Below are positions 53,575 to 62,682 of a stretch of 64,000 nt of DNA, piece after piece (the stretch's first letter is position 1; each line of letters opens with the position of its first letter). Source of the stretch: Candidatus Heimdallarchaeota archaeon (lineage in GTDB: Archaea > Asgardarchaeota > Heimdallarchaeia > JABLTI01). Made by a program: the position numbers and the translations under genes. The DNA is taken from positions 1 to 64,000 of the forward strand of contig JAGXNT010000041.1 of the NCBI GenBank assembly GCA_019894765.1, given 5' to 3'. The notes beneath the pieces are model-generated. The model was given only the letters and a program-made list of their open reading frames with translations. It had not been told where the DNA came from and did not search any database.

Positions 53575-54477
53575 ATGATGAACAGCTCATCCAGAATTAT
53601 TAATGGTCTAAAAATAGCGATGGTATTTATTAGTGCTGTTTTCATCCTAACTAGCACATTTACTTTTATGCGAATAGTTCTAATTAGTAATCCGAACAAA
53701 GAGCAGAATGTTCCTGGTTTATTTTATTCCTATAATGTTGATGACAATTATCAAATTTATATCGCACTTCCAAGCAATTATAATCCTAGTGACTCGAAGA
53801 GATATCCAGTGATTTATTTACTTGATGGCGATTGGTATTTTGACGGGTCACATTGGAGAATAGGTAAAGGAGGAGTAAAAGGCATCATCTCAAGATATGC
53901 AGAAACTGAAGAGATGCCTGAAGCAATTTTGGTTGCAATAGGCTATCCAAGCAAAAATTATCGCGAAAGAGATTATCTTTATCCTACAGATCTTAGGTTT
54001 AGTTTTTCATCTGGTGGAGGGATGAAGTTTTACTCTTTTATTAAGGATGAATTGATTCCTAAAGTAGATGCTGAATATAAAACAAACATAACTTATGGTA
54101 GAACGATTATAGGACATTCGCATGGAGGTTATTTCTCATTGTTTTCGCTTATAACATCTGAACTTAACAATACTTCTTTGTTTAAGAATTTCTTACTTGT
54201 TAGTCCAACTGTTTTTTATTATAATGAATACTTATTGAATCAAGAATTAACGTTATTTGAGAAAACAAATGGGACATTAGCAATCAACATACGAATTAGC
54301 GTTGGGGGAGATGAATTATCCATCTTAGTCCAAAGTTATGAACGATTGAAAGCAAGATTACTCGATAGAAACTATACGGGAATGAATTTCGATTACGAAT
54401 TATATGAAAACAAACACCATAGAAGTGTTGTAGAACCAAGTTTCAATGATGGTTTGCAGTGGTTATTTAGTTTATAA
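53575..54477 (+). CDS. Membrane-anchored alpha/beta-hydrolase esterase (esterase D/Fes type)
   Basis: The 300-aa product has an N-terminal membrane anchor (KIAMVFISAVFILTSTFTFM) and an extracytoplasmic esterase domain with 'YPVIYLLDGDWYFDG' and the nucleophile Ser182 in IIGHSHGGYFS. The late 'YENKHHRSVVEPS' supplies the catalytic His, and an Asp/Glu lies before it (GGDELS). It resembles the PF00756 esterase family (esterase D, Fes, antigen 85-like), which cleaves thioester or lipid-type substrates. The ATG at 53575 is used; a TTG at 53569 is less likely. A TATA-like sequence lies about 35 nt upstream. Confidence 0.8.
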   Translation: MMNSSSRIINGLKIAMVFISAVFILTSTFTFMRIVLISNPNKEQNVPGLFYSYNVDDNYQIYIALPSNYNPSDSKRYPVIYLLDGDWYFDGSHWRIGKGGVKGIISRYAETEEMPEAILVAIGYPSKNYRERDYLYPTDLRFSFSSGGGMKFYSFIKDELIPKVDAEYKTNITYGRTIIGHSHGGYFSLFSLITSELNNTSLFKNFLLVSPTVFYYNEYLLNQELTLFEKTNGTLAINIRISVGGDELSILVQSYERLKARLLDRNYTGMNFDYELYENKHHRSVVEPSFNDGLQWLFSL

Positions 54478-54484
54478 AAAAGAG

Positions 54485-54504
54485 AAGAAGAGCTTAGTCT
54501 TCTT
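54485..54504. terminator. Hairpin between convergent esterase and S9 peptidase genes
   Basis: AAGAAGA (54485-54491) and TCTTCTT (54498-54504) form a perfect 7-bp stem. Its loop contains the minus-strand stop of the peptidase gene (54494-54496), and it is followed by TTTCTTCC on the plus strand. Confidence 0.5.
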
Positions 54505-56662
54505 TTTCTTCCTTTGATTTCTCATCCATTAAATCTAATTCCTCACCAAGAAGATAGTGACTGAACCAATTCAAATTCTGATGCATAATTGCACGATTCT
54601 CTCGAGGTTTTGTTATTGGATGACCCATTCCAGGATAAATAAATAATTCAACATGAATATTCATTTCCTTCAGACCACGATAAAGCTCTTTTGCATTTGT
54701 AATAGGAACTCTTTGGTCAACTTCACCATGTTGGATGAGCATCGGTGTTTGGGCTTCTTTGATTTTGCTAATAGGAGCTGTTTTCTCATAAAGTTCTCTA
54801 TCGCGGAAAGGTGAACCCGATAAATAGTGAGTAGTGAACATAGGAATATCATTGCTAATGTGATAAGTATACCAGTCAGCAATACCAGCACCAACAGAAA
54901 CAGCAGTGAAACGCTTCGAGTGAATGCCAACAAAAGCTGAAATGTATCCCCCTTGACTCCACCCCATACATCCCACTTTACTTGTATCAATCATTCCTTT
55001 TTTGTCTAAATAATCAATTGCACTTTCTATATCCCAAAGATCGCCAACTCCAAGATTATCCTTGTTTAATTCTAGGAAAGCTTGGCCTCTTCCAATAGAT
55101 CCCCTGTAATTTACTTTCAGAGTTAGAATGTCTTTATTGACGAATTGAACAGAGGGATAGTATAAAATCTCACTATATTCCAACAAACTTTCAGGATCAA
55201 ATGATTGTGGTCCACCATGAATTATAAAAGCAAGTGGATATTTCTTTTGAGAATCATAATTAGATGGTTTTCGCAGGACTCCTTCAATTTCTGTTCCATC
55301 TTTACTTTTCCATCTTATTGTTTCGATAGTTCCAAAATCCCATGTTTTTACTTCATCATTAAAATTCGTTATTTGTTTTATCTCTAAGTTTGTTTCTTTA
55401 ATTGGTTTTCTCGTTATATATAATTCTGTTAACTTATTTGCTGTACTGGCAAAGAAACACAAATAACCGCTTTGGGTAACATCAAATTCGCTATATAATC
55501 GATTAATATGTCCTTCTAGATCTAATTCAGTAATTTTTCCAGTTTCTGAAACTATAGCAATTTTCGTTTTAGTACCATCCGCATAGGCTAAAACTATGCC
55601 ATCTTTCACCCATTTCCCACTGTAAGGATTACGATCTAAATCACCTGTAATTTTTCTGAATTTTTCTGCAATTTCCTCAGAATCGATCAGATCATTCCAT
55701 TTCACCAAGTCAAAAATCCAATAATCTCCTTGAGTATAAAACAAATTATCTCTTTCTTTCATGGAGAGAAGCAATTTCTTCCCATTTGGAGAAACTTCCG
55801 AGATTATTGTTTCCTTTGGAAAAGCTATCTTCTGAATTTCACCAAGATAAGACAAATCTTCCTTTTCCTTCTTCTCGTTTTCTTTGTCTTCTTTTTTCTT
55901 TTCTTTCTTATCCTTTTCTTTTGTAAGATAACTCTTCATTGCTTTTTTCGGATTGATGCTTATTCGATAATTACTTGTCTCGGTAAAATGAACCAAGTCA
56001 TCACGTATTTTACAATTCAAATAAATAGCATCATTTTGTTTAGATGGGATGTATGTCATAATAGAAAGAGGTTCATCTAGTAATTTGCTGATTTCAATAA
56101 TTGGTTTCACAAGAGCTTTTATTTCGTTTTCTGTTTTATTCTTCATTTCTTTCTGATAAATTAATATTTTTTCTAAATCAACATAATATAATGCACTTGC
56201 ACTTTTCTCATGTTCAAAATAAACATAGGAACCAAATTTATCCTTACGTTTCTTTTTCTCTTGTCTTTCAGGATCTCTTGCTAAATATAATAATCCTTGA
56301 GCGAAAATCTTGAAATTTTGAATGCCTTTTTCATGGTTGGTAACCTTCCAGGGTTCACCAACTAAACTATCAAAAACATAAATCTGATTTCCACTTTCTT
56401 TATCAGTTGAACTATGTTTTAGGATTGCTAAGGAATCATTATTTATCCATTCCATTTGAAATACCGAACCAGACCTTGTTAATTGGTAAGTTTTTTCCTC
56501 TTTAATTTGATGAATATAACATAATCTTTCATATTGATTCTTATTCCAATGGGGTTTAGCTTGTACAAATGCAATCTTATCTCCATTGGGAGAAATTTTG
56601 GCAGAAGTTACAAATCCTAGTGTGACTAAATCAGTAATAGATGGTTTCTCTTTTGTAGACAT
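54494..56662 (-). CDS. S9 family serine peptidase (acylaminoacyl/prolyl oligopeptidase type)
   Basis: The 722-aa enzyme has an N-terminal beta-propeller (about 1-430) and a C-terminal alpha/beta-hydrolase with the catalytic triad Ser569 in MGWSQGGYISA, Asp649 in HGEVDQRVP and His681 in YPGMGHPI. It hydrolyses short peptides from which an acylated or prolyl residue is removed, in the cytoplasm. The propeller holds an unusual lysine/glutamate-rich insertion (EKDKKEKKKEDKENEKKEKE, about residues 245-270) that is absent from typical members and may be a loop or linker. It converges on the esterase gene. It has no signal peptide. Confidence 0.88.
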   Translation of the reverse strand: MSTKEKPSITDLVTLGFVTSAKISPNGDKIAFVQAKPHWNKNQYERLCYIHQIKEEKTYQLTRSGSVFQMEWINNDSLAILKHSSTDKESGNQIYVFDSLVGEPWKVTNHEKGIQNFKIFAQGLLYLARDPERQEKKKRKDKFGSYVYFEHEKSASALYYVDLEKILIYQKEMKNKTENEIKALVKPIIEISKLLDEPLSIMTYIPSKQNDAIYLNCKIRDDLVHFTETSNYRISINPKKAMKSYLTKEKDKKEKKKEDKENEKKEKEDLSYLGEIQKIAFPKETIISEVSPNGKKLLLSMKERDNLFYTQGDYWIFDLVKWNDLIDSEEIAEKFRKITGDLDRNPYSGKWVKDGIVLAYADGTKTKIAIVSETGKITELDLEGHINRLYSEFDVTQSGYLCFFASTANKLTELYITRKPIKETNLEIKQITNFNDEVKTWDFGTIETIRWKSKDGTEIEGVLRKPSNYDSQKKYPLAFIIHGGPQSFDPESLLEYSEILYYPSVQFVNKDILTLKVNYRGSIGRGQAFLELNKDNLGVGDLWDIESAIDYLDKKGMIDTSKVGCMGWSQGGYISAFVGIHSKRFTAVSVGAGIADWYTYHISNDIPMFTTHYLSGSPFRDRELYEKTAPISKIKEAQTPMLIQHGEVDQRVPITNAKELYRGLKEMNIHVELFIYPGMGHPITKPRENRAIMHQNLNWFSHYLLGEELDLMDEKSKEEKED

Positions 56663-56744
56663 TTAATACACCCGAAATCAGATAATTAGTATCTTGTTTT
56701 TATTCTTTTGTAAAACTAGTATTAATCAAAAAAAGAGAGAAAAA

Positions 56745-56761
56745 TGTCCCAGTTTGGGACA
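56745..56761 (-). terminator. Hairpin terminator of the tldD-tldE operon
   Basis: TGTCCCA (56745-56751) and TGGGACA (56755-56761) form a perfect 7-bp stem with a 3-nt loop. On the minus strand it lies just after the tldE stop and is followed by TTTTTCTCTCTTTTTTT, a strong terminator. Confidence 0.7.
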
Positions 56762-56769
56762 AAAATAGA

Positions 56770-58098
56770 TTATTTTCCAGCAATAGTCATTTCTGAAACT
56801 TTTATCGCAGGACTATACATATGATCATTGTTTGCAACATCACTACCAATGGTATCAATCTTGTCTTTGAGAATTTCAAAGAAATTACCAGCTACAATTA
56901 CATTGTTCACTGGTTGAGTGAGCTCACCATTTTCGATTAAGAACCCATGTGTTACAGTTGCATTCATTTCACCGCTGGTTGGACGGGATAGCCATTCACC
57001 AATTGTCCTATCAATGAAGAAGCCTTTCTTTGTATCTTTGATCATATCTTCTAGACTTGTTGTTCCTGGTTTTATTATGAAATTGTTTAATGAAGGATTG
57101 GGAATCTGGAAGTAATCTCGTCGAGCATTACCTGTTGACTTGGTATTTGCTTTCATTGCTCGGTAATTATCAAATAGAAAATTCTTGAGAACTCCTTTCT
57201 CAATCAAGCTCGTTTTCTGGGTTGGATGCCCTTCACTATCAAAAGGTCTGGTTCTATAACCCCCAGGCATTGTTCCATCGTCTGTGATTGTAATTCTTTC
57301 ATCAGCAATTTGTGTGTCTAGTTTTGTAGCAAAGGTGGATCGTCCTTTCTGAATATTCTCGGCATTAACATTGCTTCCAATCATCAAACCAAACATGAAA
57401 CAAGCGAATTCGTTTCTCATAATCACAGGTAATTTAGTGCTTTCAATTGGTTTTGCTTTTATGTGTTGTAGAGCTTGTTCTGCTGCGTAGTCAGCGACTT
57501 TATCATAATCTAAGTCTTTCCAGAAACGTACATCTTGACCTTTAGCACCAGTGCTTTCTCCGCCTTCGATTGCTTTTGTCGATATGTATGTTGAAATTGC
57601 TGATCCTTTGTAAGTAATTGTATCATTGTAGCTATTAGTAATTGATATTTGACCTCGATTTATGTATAAAGTACCTCGAGTAACTTTTACCTTTCTGTCG
57701 TTTTCTGTAGCTCTATTAATACCACCTATTATCTTATCAATAATAGACTCATATTCTAAACTCTCAAGAGATTTATCATAATTCTTTGTAACGGATGTTT
57801 CACCGAATTTCTTGTTAAAGCCATTCCAATTTGGATCTTCGGGAGTTGCTTTTGCTATATTAACAGCTTTTTGGACTGCATCAAGAACCTCATCTTTGGT
57901 AAGAATGGAAGTTGCATGAAGTCCTAGTTTCTTTCCAACAGCGACTCTTACACCAATACCAAGAGTATCAGTATTCTTGAACATTTCAATTTCAGAAGAA
58001 AAATCGACTTTTGATATTTTCTTTTTTAGAATATAGACTTCTGCTTCATCTGCACCGATTTTTAATGCTTTCTTAACTGCTAGTTCGCCAAAATCCAT
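56770..58098 (-). CDS. tldE: TldE/PmbA-type metalloprotease subunit
   Basis: The 442-aa protein matches TldE/PmbA: 'GADEAEVYILKKK' at the start, 'TDTLGIGVRVAVGKKLGLHA', 'GFNKKFGE' and a C-terminal 'PTSGEMNATVTHGFLIENGE' with 'PVNNVIVAGNFFEIL'. It lacks the HExxxH metal motif, as expected, since TldD carries it. TldD and TldE form a heterodimer that cleaves peptides, e.g. microcin B17 and CcdA in bacteria; in archaea they degrade unstructured peptides. It lies 3 bp downstream of tldD, so they are translationally coupled. A clear terminator ends the operon. Confidence 0.9.
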   Translation of the reverse strand: MDFGELAVKKALKIGADEAEVYILKKKISKVDFSSEIEMFKNTDTLGIGVRVAVGKKLGLHATSILTKDEVLDAVQKAVNIAKATPEDPNWNGFNKKFGETSVTKNYDKSLESLEYESIIDKIIGGINRATENDRKVKVTRGTLYINRGQISITNSYNDTITYKGSAISTYISTKAIEGGESTGAKGQDVRFWKDLDYDKVADYAAEQALQHIKAKPIESTKLPVIMRNEFACFMFGLMIGSNVNAENIQKGRSTFATKLDTQIADERITITDDGTMPGGYRTRPFDSEGHPTQKTSLIEKGVLKNFLFDNYRAMKANTKSTGNARRDYFQIPNPSLNNFIIKPGTTSLEDMIKDTKKGFFIDRTIGEWLSRPTSGEMNATVTHGFLIENGELTQPVNNVIVAGNFFEILKDKIDTIGSDVANNDHMYSPAIKVSEMTIAGK

Positions 58099-58101
58099 TT
58101 T

Positions 58102-59523
58102 TCATCTTCCTCCAACTGTCATTTTTTGTACTCTGATATGAGGACCACCAAATCCACATTTAGCAGTCTGTCCTCCTTTACCACAACCACCAAAATAGCT
58201 AGTTGAAATTTCTAAATCATTGCCAACTGCATCAACTGTTTTCAATGTATCAAGGATAGCTCCACTGATAACAACACCTCTAACCGGTTCAGCTAATTCA
58301 CCATTGCGAATCATGATACTTTCTCCGCCGTTAAATGTGAATGTCCCAGCACCAACTTCGACTTGACCTCCACCTGATCCTTTGTTTTTGATATAGATGC
58401 CTTCTTTTACTCCCTCGAGTAATTCATCGAATTTAAATTTTCCACCATCTATATAGGTATTAGTCATTCGGACTTGTGGTTGGTTTTCAAAATCTTGTGC
58501 TCTTGAATTGCCAGTAGGTGATACTGATAATACATGGGCTGAATTTCTATCATGCATATAGCCTTTAAGCACACCCTTGTCTAAAATAACAGTCTTACCT
58601 TTTGGAGTACCTTCGTCATCAGTAGGCATATAGAAACCACCATCAACTACTCCCTCATCAATGACTGTTACTTGTTCACTAGCTAACTGCTCTCCTAAGC
58701 GATCCTTAAGAGTAGAAGTTCCAGTAAATACTAGATCTGCTTCTGCCGCATGTCCAAAAGCTTCATGAATCAAAATTCCTACGAGTCTTGGATCAACAAC
58801 AACAGGATAAGTTCCTGGAGGAGGAGCTTTTGCTTGTACAGAACGCAAAGCTAGTTCGGATAAATCTACTGAGAAATCATTCCAATCTCTTTTTTTAACA
58901 AATTCAAAACCACCGCATTCGCCATGTCCATGAAACATCGATTCCATTTTTCCATTTGATGCTGCAACAGAAATTTCAAAAATACCAATTAAAGGTACTT
59001 CGACTGTTGTCTGTGTTCCATGTGATGATAAGAAATATCTATAATCGAGTGAGGAACCCATCACGGTTATAACGTTCTTAATTTCATCATTAATCATTGC
59101 GGCTTTATTAGTTTCAATAAGCAATTTGACTTTCTCCTCGGGAGAAATATCTATAGGATCAATTTTCATTGAAACTTTTTTATCAAGCTTTATGGCTTTT
59201 GTATCTGCAAAATTACCTTTATTGCTCTTAAATGATTTAGCTAATTTTAACGCTTCTTGAAGAGTCTTATCTATATTATTTTTAGATAGATCGCTTGTTG
59301 AAGCAAAACCAACTGCACCATTGAGTACTACACGTAAACCCAAACCTGCAAAGTTTTGAGATTTGTAGTCTTCTAGAGTTTTGTTTTCAACTCGTATCTG
59401 TTCGTTGTTATTAAGATGATAACGAACATCAATGTACGATGCACCGAGTTTAAGAGCTTTATCAATGATTTTCTCAGGCTCGAGTTGTTCAATTGTTTCC
59501 TTAAAACTACTCATACCTTTCAC
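58102..59523 (-). CDS. tldD: TldD-type metalloprotease, catalytic subunit
   Basis: The 473-aa protein carries the active site HEAFGH (His253, Glu254, His258), typical of TldD, plus a C-terminal Cys region (FGGCGKGGQTAKCGFGGPHI) that completes the zinc site. The two-domain fold is shared with TldE. It works with TldE as a heterodimer that degrades small unfolded peptides. The first start, GTG 59523, lacks a good ribosome site; ATG 59514 is possible. It is the first gene of the operon. The intergenic region upstream (59524-59692) has several small inverted repeats. Confidence 0.92.
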   Translation of the reverse strand: MKGMSSFKETIEQLEPEKIIDKALKLGASYIDVRYHLNNNEQIRVENKTLEDYKSQNFAGLGLRVVLNGAVGFASTSDLSKNNIDKTLQEALKLAKSFKSNKGNFADTKAIKLDKKVSMKIDPIDISPEEKVKLLIETNKAAMINDEIKNVITVMGSSLDYRYFLSSHGTQTTVEVPLIGIFEISVAASNGKMESMFHGHGECGGFEFVKKRDWNDFSVDLSELALRSVQAKAPPPGTYPVVVDPRLVGILIHEAFGHAAEADLVFTGTSTLKDRLGEQLASEQVTVIDEGVVDGGFYMPTDDEGTPKGKTVILDKGVLKGYMHDRNSAHVLSVSPTGNSRAQDFENQPQVRMTNTYIDGGKFKFDELLEGVKEGIYIKNKGSGGGQVEVGAGTFTFNGGESIMIRNGELAEPVRGVVISGAILDTLKTVDAVGNDLEISTSYFGGCGKGGQTAKCGFGGPHIRVQKMTVGGR

Positions 59524-59558
59524 ATCATTATGTTAAACTAATTCTCTTGAATCTTAAC

Positions 59559-59572
59559 CAACCTTTTGGTTG
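59559..59572. repeat. Short stem-loop in the tldD/Mre11-like gene gap
   Basis: CAACC (59559-59563) and GGTTG (59568-59572) form a 5-bp stem with loop TTTT, followed by TTTTT. It sits upstream of tldD and downstream of the exonuclease gene. It is weaker than the other hairpins. Confidence 0.3.
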
Positions 59573-59669
59573 TTTTTATTAATCTCGGTTAAACTTGAGA
59601 TATTCTGCACTCTAGTAAATCTAGATTAATCTGCATTATTCTTTAGTGTGGTCACGAACTAAAAGAAAA

Positions 59670-59687
59670 ATGGTCAAAAATGACCAT
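59670..59687 (-). terminator. Hairpin terminator of the Mre11-like gene
   Basis: ATGGTCA (59670-59676) and TGACCAT (59681-59687) form a perfect 7-bp stem with loop AAAA (TTTT on the minus strand). On the minus strand it follows the stop at 59693 by a few bases and is followed by TTTTCTTTTAG. Confidence 0.7.
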
Positions 59688-59692
59688 GTTTT

Positions 59693-60706
59693 TTACCTCT
59701 TAAAACTCTTTGAAAATCCAGGAACAAGAAATGGTAAAAGATTTTCTTCATAAAGAGGTTTTAAAACTTGATTAGGAAATCGAGGATTTATGGTTAATAG
59801 AGGAAATTGCTTTTCAGGAAAATGATTTCGAATTGATTCTACTTCATCAGTAGTGAGAGCTCGTCCAGTTAAACGAATAAGAGTTCTTATCATCCCACCT
59901 TCAATTTGTTGTTTTAGATCATTGAAGTCTAGTTCATGTTTAGTGAGATTTTTTTCTATAACATTCATAGGTATTGATGGTAATTCTTTGAATTCAACTT
60001 GCAGTTGTTTTTCCTCTAGGTCAATTAATAGGTAACCTTTGGGTTCGATGATTTCAATGAAACTTGTTCGTTCTGTGGATCCGGGATAGACAACAAAACC
60101 TTTCATAAGTGATTGAGCCCGATGAATATGCCCAGAAACAATTAGTTTTATGCTGTCAGGAAACAGTAGAGGGTCTATTGCTCCGTGATTAATATTAAAT
60201 CTAAATTTTTGAGGACCAAATTCTGCCCCATCAAATAATTGGTGACACAGAATTAAACATGGTTTATGCTCAAATTCTTTTAAGACTCGAGATAGTTTGT
60301 CATCAATTAACTTTGAAATATTGTTGGAATAAGGAAAACCAATTAGTGCACAATCTTCTAAATCTTTCACTGCAAATTCAGAGAAGAAATGACTTTTTGG
60401 ATGAAACCTTAGGAGAGTATCTGGCAAGATGGATCTTTCATGATTCCCAGGTGCAATTACAAAACCAATGTCTTCTGTTAGTATTTGTTCTATGATTTTA
60501 TATGCTCTTGTAACCACTTTCCTTCTAGGCTTGCTTCGATTAAATATATCTCCCCCATGGAGAATATAATCGACTTTTTCTCTTTTAGCTATTTCTATTA
60601 TCTCTTCGAACACTCCAAACATTCGCTCATAAACGAATTTCCTTGCTTGTGATGTTCTCCCGGTTTCATATCCGAGGTGTGTGTCCGCAATAGCTAAGAA
60701 GCGCAT
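59693..60706 (-). CDS. Mre11/SbcD-like DNA repair exonuclease
   Basis: The 337-aa protein has all the Mre11/SbcD phosphoesterase motifs: ADTHLGYE (Asp, His), GGDIFNRSKPRR (Asp, Asp), APGNHERS (Asn, His), 'LILCHQLF' (His) and VSGHIHRAQ (His, His). These bind two Mn2+ for 3'-5' exonuclease and endonuclease on double-strand ends. The second half (about 230-337) is a shorter capping domain. The Rad50 partner is not adjacent, and archaeal operons often have mre11-rad50, so this may be a distinct paralogue acting on its own. Start ATG 60706. It is divergent from the PadR gene. Confidence 0.85.
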   Translation of the reverse strand: MRFLAIADTHLGYETGRTSQARKFVYERMFGVFEEIIEIAKREKVDYILHGGDIFNRSKPRRKVVTRAYKIIEQILTEDIGFVIAPGNHERSILPDTLLRFHPKSHFFSEFAVKDLEDCALIGFPYSNNISKLIDDKLSRVLKEFEHKPCLILCHQLFDGAEFGPQKFRFNINHGAIDPLLFPDSIKLIVSGHIHRAQSLMKGFVVYPGSTERTSFIEIIEPKGYLLIDLEEKQLQVEFKELPSIPMNVIEKNLTKHELDFNDLKQQIEGGMIRTLIRLTGRALTTDEVESIRNHFPEKQFPLLTINPRFPNQVLKPLYEENLLPFLVPGFSKSFKR

Positions 60707-60771
60707 ACTATTTCTTGCTTATTTTTTTCATTAAAACTTTTCCAGTCTGTTTTTTCATGCTAAAAGTTATC

Positions 60772-60779
60772 TTTATATA
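60772..60779 (+). promoter_or_regulatory. TATA box of the PadR-HAAS operon
   Basis: TTTATATA lies about 25 nt before the predicted transcript start near 60803. It is immediately followed by a perfect inverted repeat. Confidence 0.6.
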
Positions 60780-60785
60780 TGAGGT

Positions 60786-60806
60786 ATACTATACGTAATA
60801 TAGTAT
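60786..60806. promoter_or_regulatory. Perfect inverted repeat, candidate PadR operator
   Basis: ATACTATA (60786-60793) and TATAGTAT (60799-60806) form an exact 8-bp inverted repeat with spacer CGTAA. It sits between the TATA box (60772-60779) and the predicted start site, so a bound dimer would block transcription. Autoregulation by the PadR protein encoded next is the simplest reading. PadR proteins typically bind such palindromes. Confidence 0.6.
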
Positions 60807-60862
60807 TACTTGGATAGTGTTCCGAGAATACTACAAAAAAACACAAAAAAAGGTGATAGCGA

Positions 60863-61384
60863 GTGTTAAAAAAAGTAAAAACATTTCATCCGGAAGCACT
60901 CATCGGAACTGATCATTTCAGAACCTATGTAGAAGGATTCGAATCAGAGCTTTTACGTGGGATCTCAACAGTAGCAGTGTTACAAATAATCAAACGCTAT
61001 CCAAGAGATGGAATCTACGGATACCAACTCTTAAAGGAATTAGAAGAAGAAACAAAGAATGTTCTGATAATAGATGAAGGAACAATCTATCCATTGTTGA
61101 GAAAAATGGAGAAAGATGGAGTGCTATCCTCAGAGAAAAAAGAGCTCGGTGGTCGCCCAAGAAGATACTATATTCTCACAGAAGAAGGAATAAAATTGTT
61201 GAATCATATGTCTGGTTTTTTTGCTAAGCTTTTAGAAGCTATGTCCCCATTAATGGATTACCAGATCAAGTTACCTGAAGACAGGTTCATGTATTGCCCT
61301 AATTGTGCAAACAAGATCAAGCTTGATGATTTTGCAAAATTCTGTGAAGTATGTGGGTTATATATAGAAGAAATAAAGGCATAA
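60863..61384 (+). CDS. PadR family transcriptional regulator with C-terminal zinc ribbon
   Basis: The 173-aa regulator has a winged helix with 'YGYQLLKELEEETKNVLIID' and 'GTIYPLLRKMEKDGVLSSEK', the canonical PadR signature, then 'GGRPRRYYILTEEGIKLL' of the wing. The C-terminus holds a CPNC-x16-CEVC ribbon (YCPNC, FCEVCG) that likely binds zinc, uncommon in PadR. A GTG at 60863 follows AGGTGA by about 6 nt. It has a perfect palindrome in its promoter and lies 11 bp upstream of a HAAS-type membrane gene that it probably controls. Its signal is unknown. Confidence 0.88.
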   Translation: MLKKVKTFHPEALIGTDHFRTYVEGFESELLRGISTVAVLQIIKRYPRDGIYGYQLLKELEEETKNVLIIDEGTIYPLLRKMEKDGVLSSEKKELGGRPRRYYILTEEGIKLLNHMSGFFAKLLEAMSPLMDYQIKLPEDRFMYCPNCANKIKLDDFAKFCEVCGLYIEEIKA

Positions 61385-61395
61385 GGTGAGTAAAA

Positions 61396-62682
61396 ATGAG
61401 TAACGAAAATAACAATTACGATAATAATACTGATAGACGACAAGAATTGATTAAGTCTTTTCTTAATAACGTTGAAAGGAAATTACCGTTTTGGTTAAAA
61501 GATGAAAGAGATAATATCAATGATATTTTAGAGGAATTAGAAACTCATATTTGGGACCGTGCTTCAGAACTAGCTGAAGGTGGAGACCCCTCTGAAGAAC
61601 AAATTGAACTAGTAATAGAACAAATGGGCTCACCTGGCAAAATTGCTGGTGAATATAAGCGACGTGGAAAACCAAAATTCTATATTACTGAGGAATTATT
61701 CCCACTTTATCAAAGAATTTTGATCATTGCTGTCGCAGTTCTAGCGAGTTTTAATTTTCTTGGGATGCTATTCAGTATTGGTAGTAAAGGAGCAGGTCGT
61801 CTCTTCGGTGACTTCTTCCAAGGAATCTTCATTAGTTTTGCAATTGCATTAATTCTAATTACTATACAATTTGTAATGCTTTCAAGAGAAGGATATCTTC
61901 CAGAAGACTTTAATCGATTTACCTCAAGACTTCCAATAACAGTGCGACGGTTTTTTGAAACAAGACCATCAGAAACTACCGAAACAGCTGAAGCACAACC
62001 AGAAGTTGCTGCAAAAACAGCTGCAATACCAACAACAACAGAAACAGAAGTACTAATTTCTACTCCTAAGATCGTCATTGATACGGAAAAACCACAGATT
62101 GTTAAAGAAACTATCATAGTCAAAGAACCAAGAATAATAAGAGAAGAAAGAAGAGCAGAAAGAGCTGTAAGTTACAAGTATTCTCTCGGAAAAAATTACT
62201 TGTCTGAAGGCATTACTGGAATAGCTTTTGGGGCAGTATTAGTAATTCTACCATTTCTACCTGTATTTGATTTCATTCCTTTTGAATCAATAAAATACTT
62301 TATTGTAATATTCGGTGGATTAACTCTTGTAGTAGGTGTTATCAGATTCATGCAAGCGATTGTAGGCAGAGTTTTACGAATACAACAAGGATTAATGTTC
62401 CTAAGTTTGTTTCCACAAGCAGCATTCATTCCATTGTTCTTGGGATTGATTAGACCAATCCTTGGGTATGATGGCCTTCATCAAGGAGCTCTAAATACTA
62501 TTGATCATATCATTGCAAACGTAGATTGGATCATGGATAAAGCAACTACAGTCCTCGTCTTACAAATAATCGTCTATGTAATCGTTGGTATAACTTCATT
62601 AGTGATTATTGCAGAAATGTCAAGAATAGCTAAACTTGGATCAGAAGGATTCCCAGTAAGAGAAGTAAAAGTGTATCGTTAA
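61396..62682 (+). CDS. HAAS-domain-type membrane protein paired with PadR
   Basis: The N-terminal 90 residues are a helical HAAS-like (DUF1700) domain: 'LPFWLKDERDNINDILEELE' and 'IELVIEQMGSPGKIAGEYKR' are its landmarks. Two TM helices follow (about residues 106-128 and 140-160), then a Thr/Pro/Glu-rich cytoplasmic region (190-255), then four more helices to the end. HAAS domains are nearly always next to PadR regulators, as here, and the pair often controls ABC-type exporters; an ABC-2 permease end lies 1.2 kb downstream. The stop codon lies in the stem of a terminator hairpin. No enzyme motif is seen. Confidence 0.75.
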   Translation: MSNENNNYDNNTDRRQELIKSFLNNVERKLPFWLKDERDNINDILEELETHIWDRASELAEGGDPSEEQIELVIEQMGSPGKIAGEYKRRGKPKFYITEELFPLYQRILIIAVAVLASFNFLGMLFSIGSKGAGRLFGDFFQGIFISFAIALILITIQFVMLSREGYLPEDFNRFTSRLPITVRRFFETRPSETTETAEAQPEVAAKTAAIPTTTETEVLISTPKIVIDTEKPQIVKETIIVKEPRIIREERRAERAVSYKYSLGKNYLSEGITGIAFGAVLVILPFLPVFDFIPFESIKYFIVIFGGLTLVVGVIRFMQAIVGRVLRIQQGLMFLSLFPQAAFIPLFLGLIRPILGYDGLHQGALNTIDHIIANVDWIMDKATTVLVLQIIVYVIVGITSLVIIAEMSRIAKLGSEGFPVREVKVYR

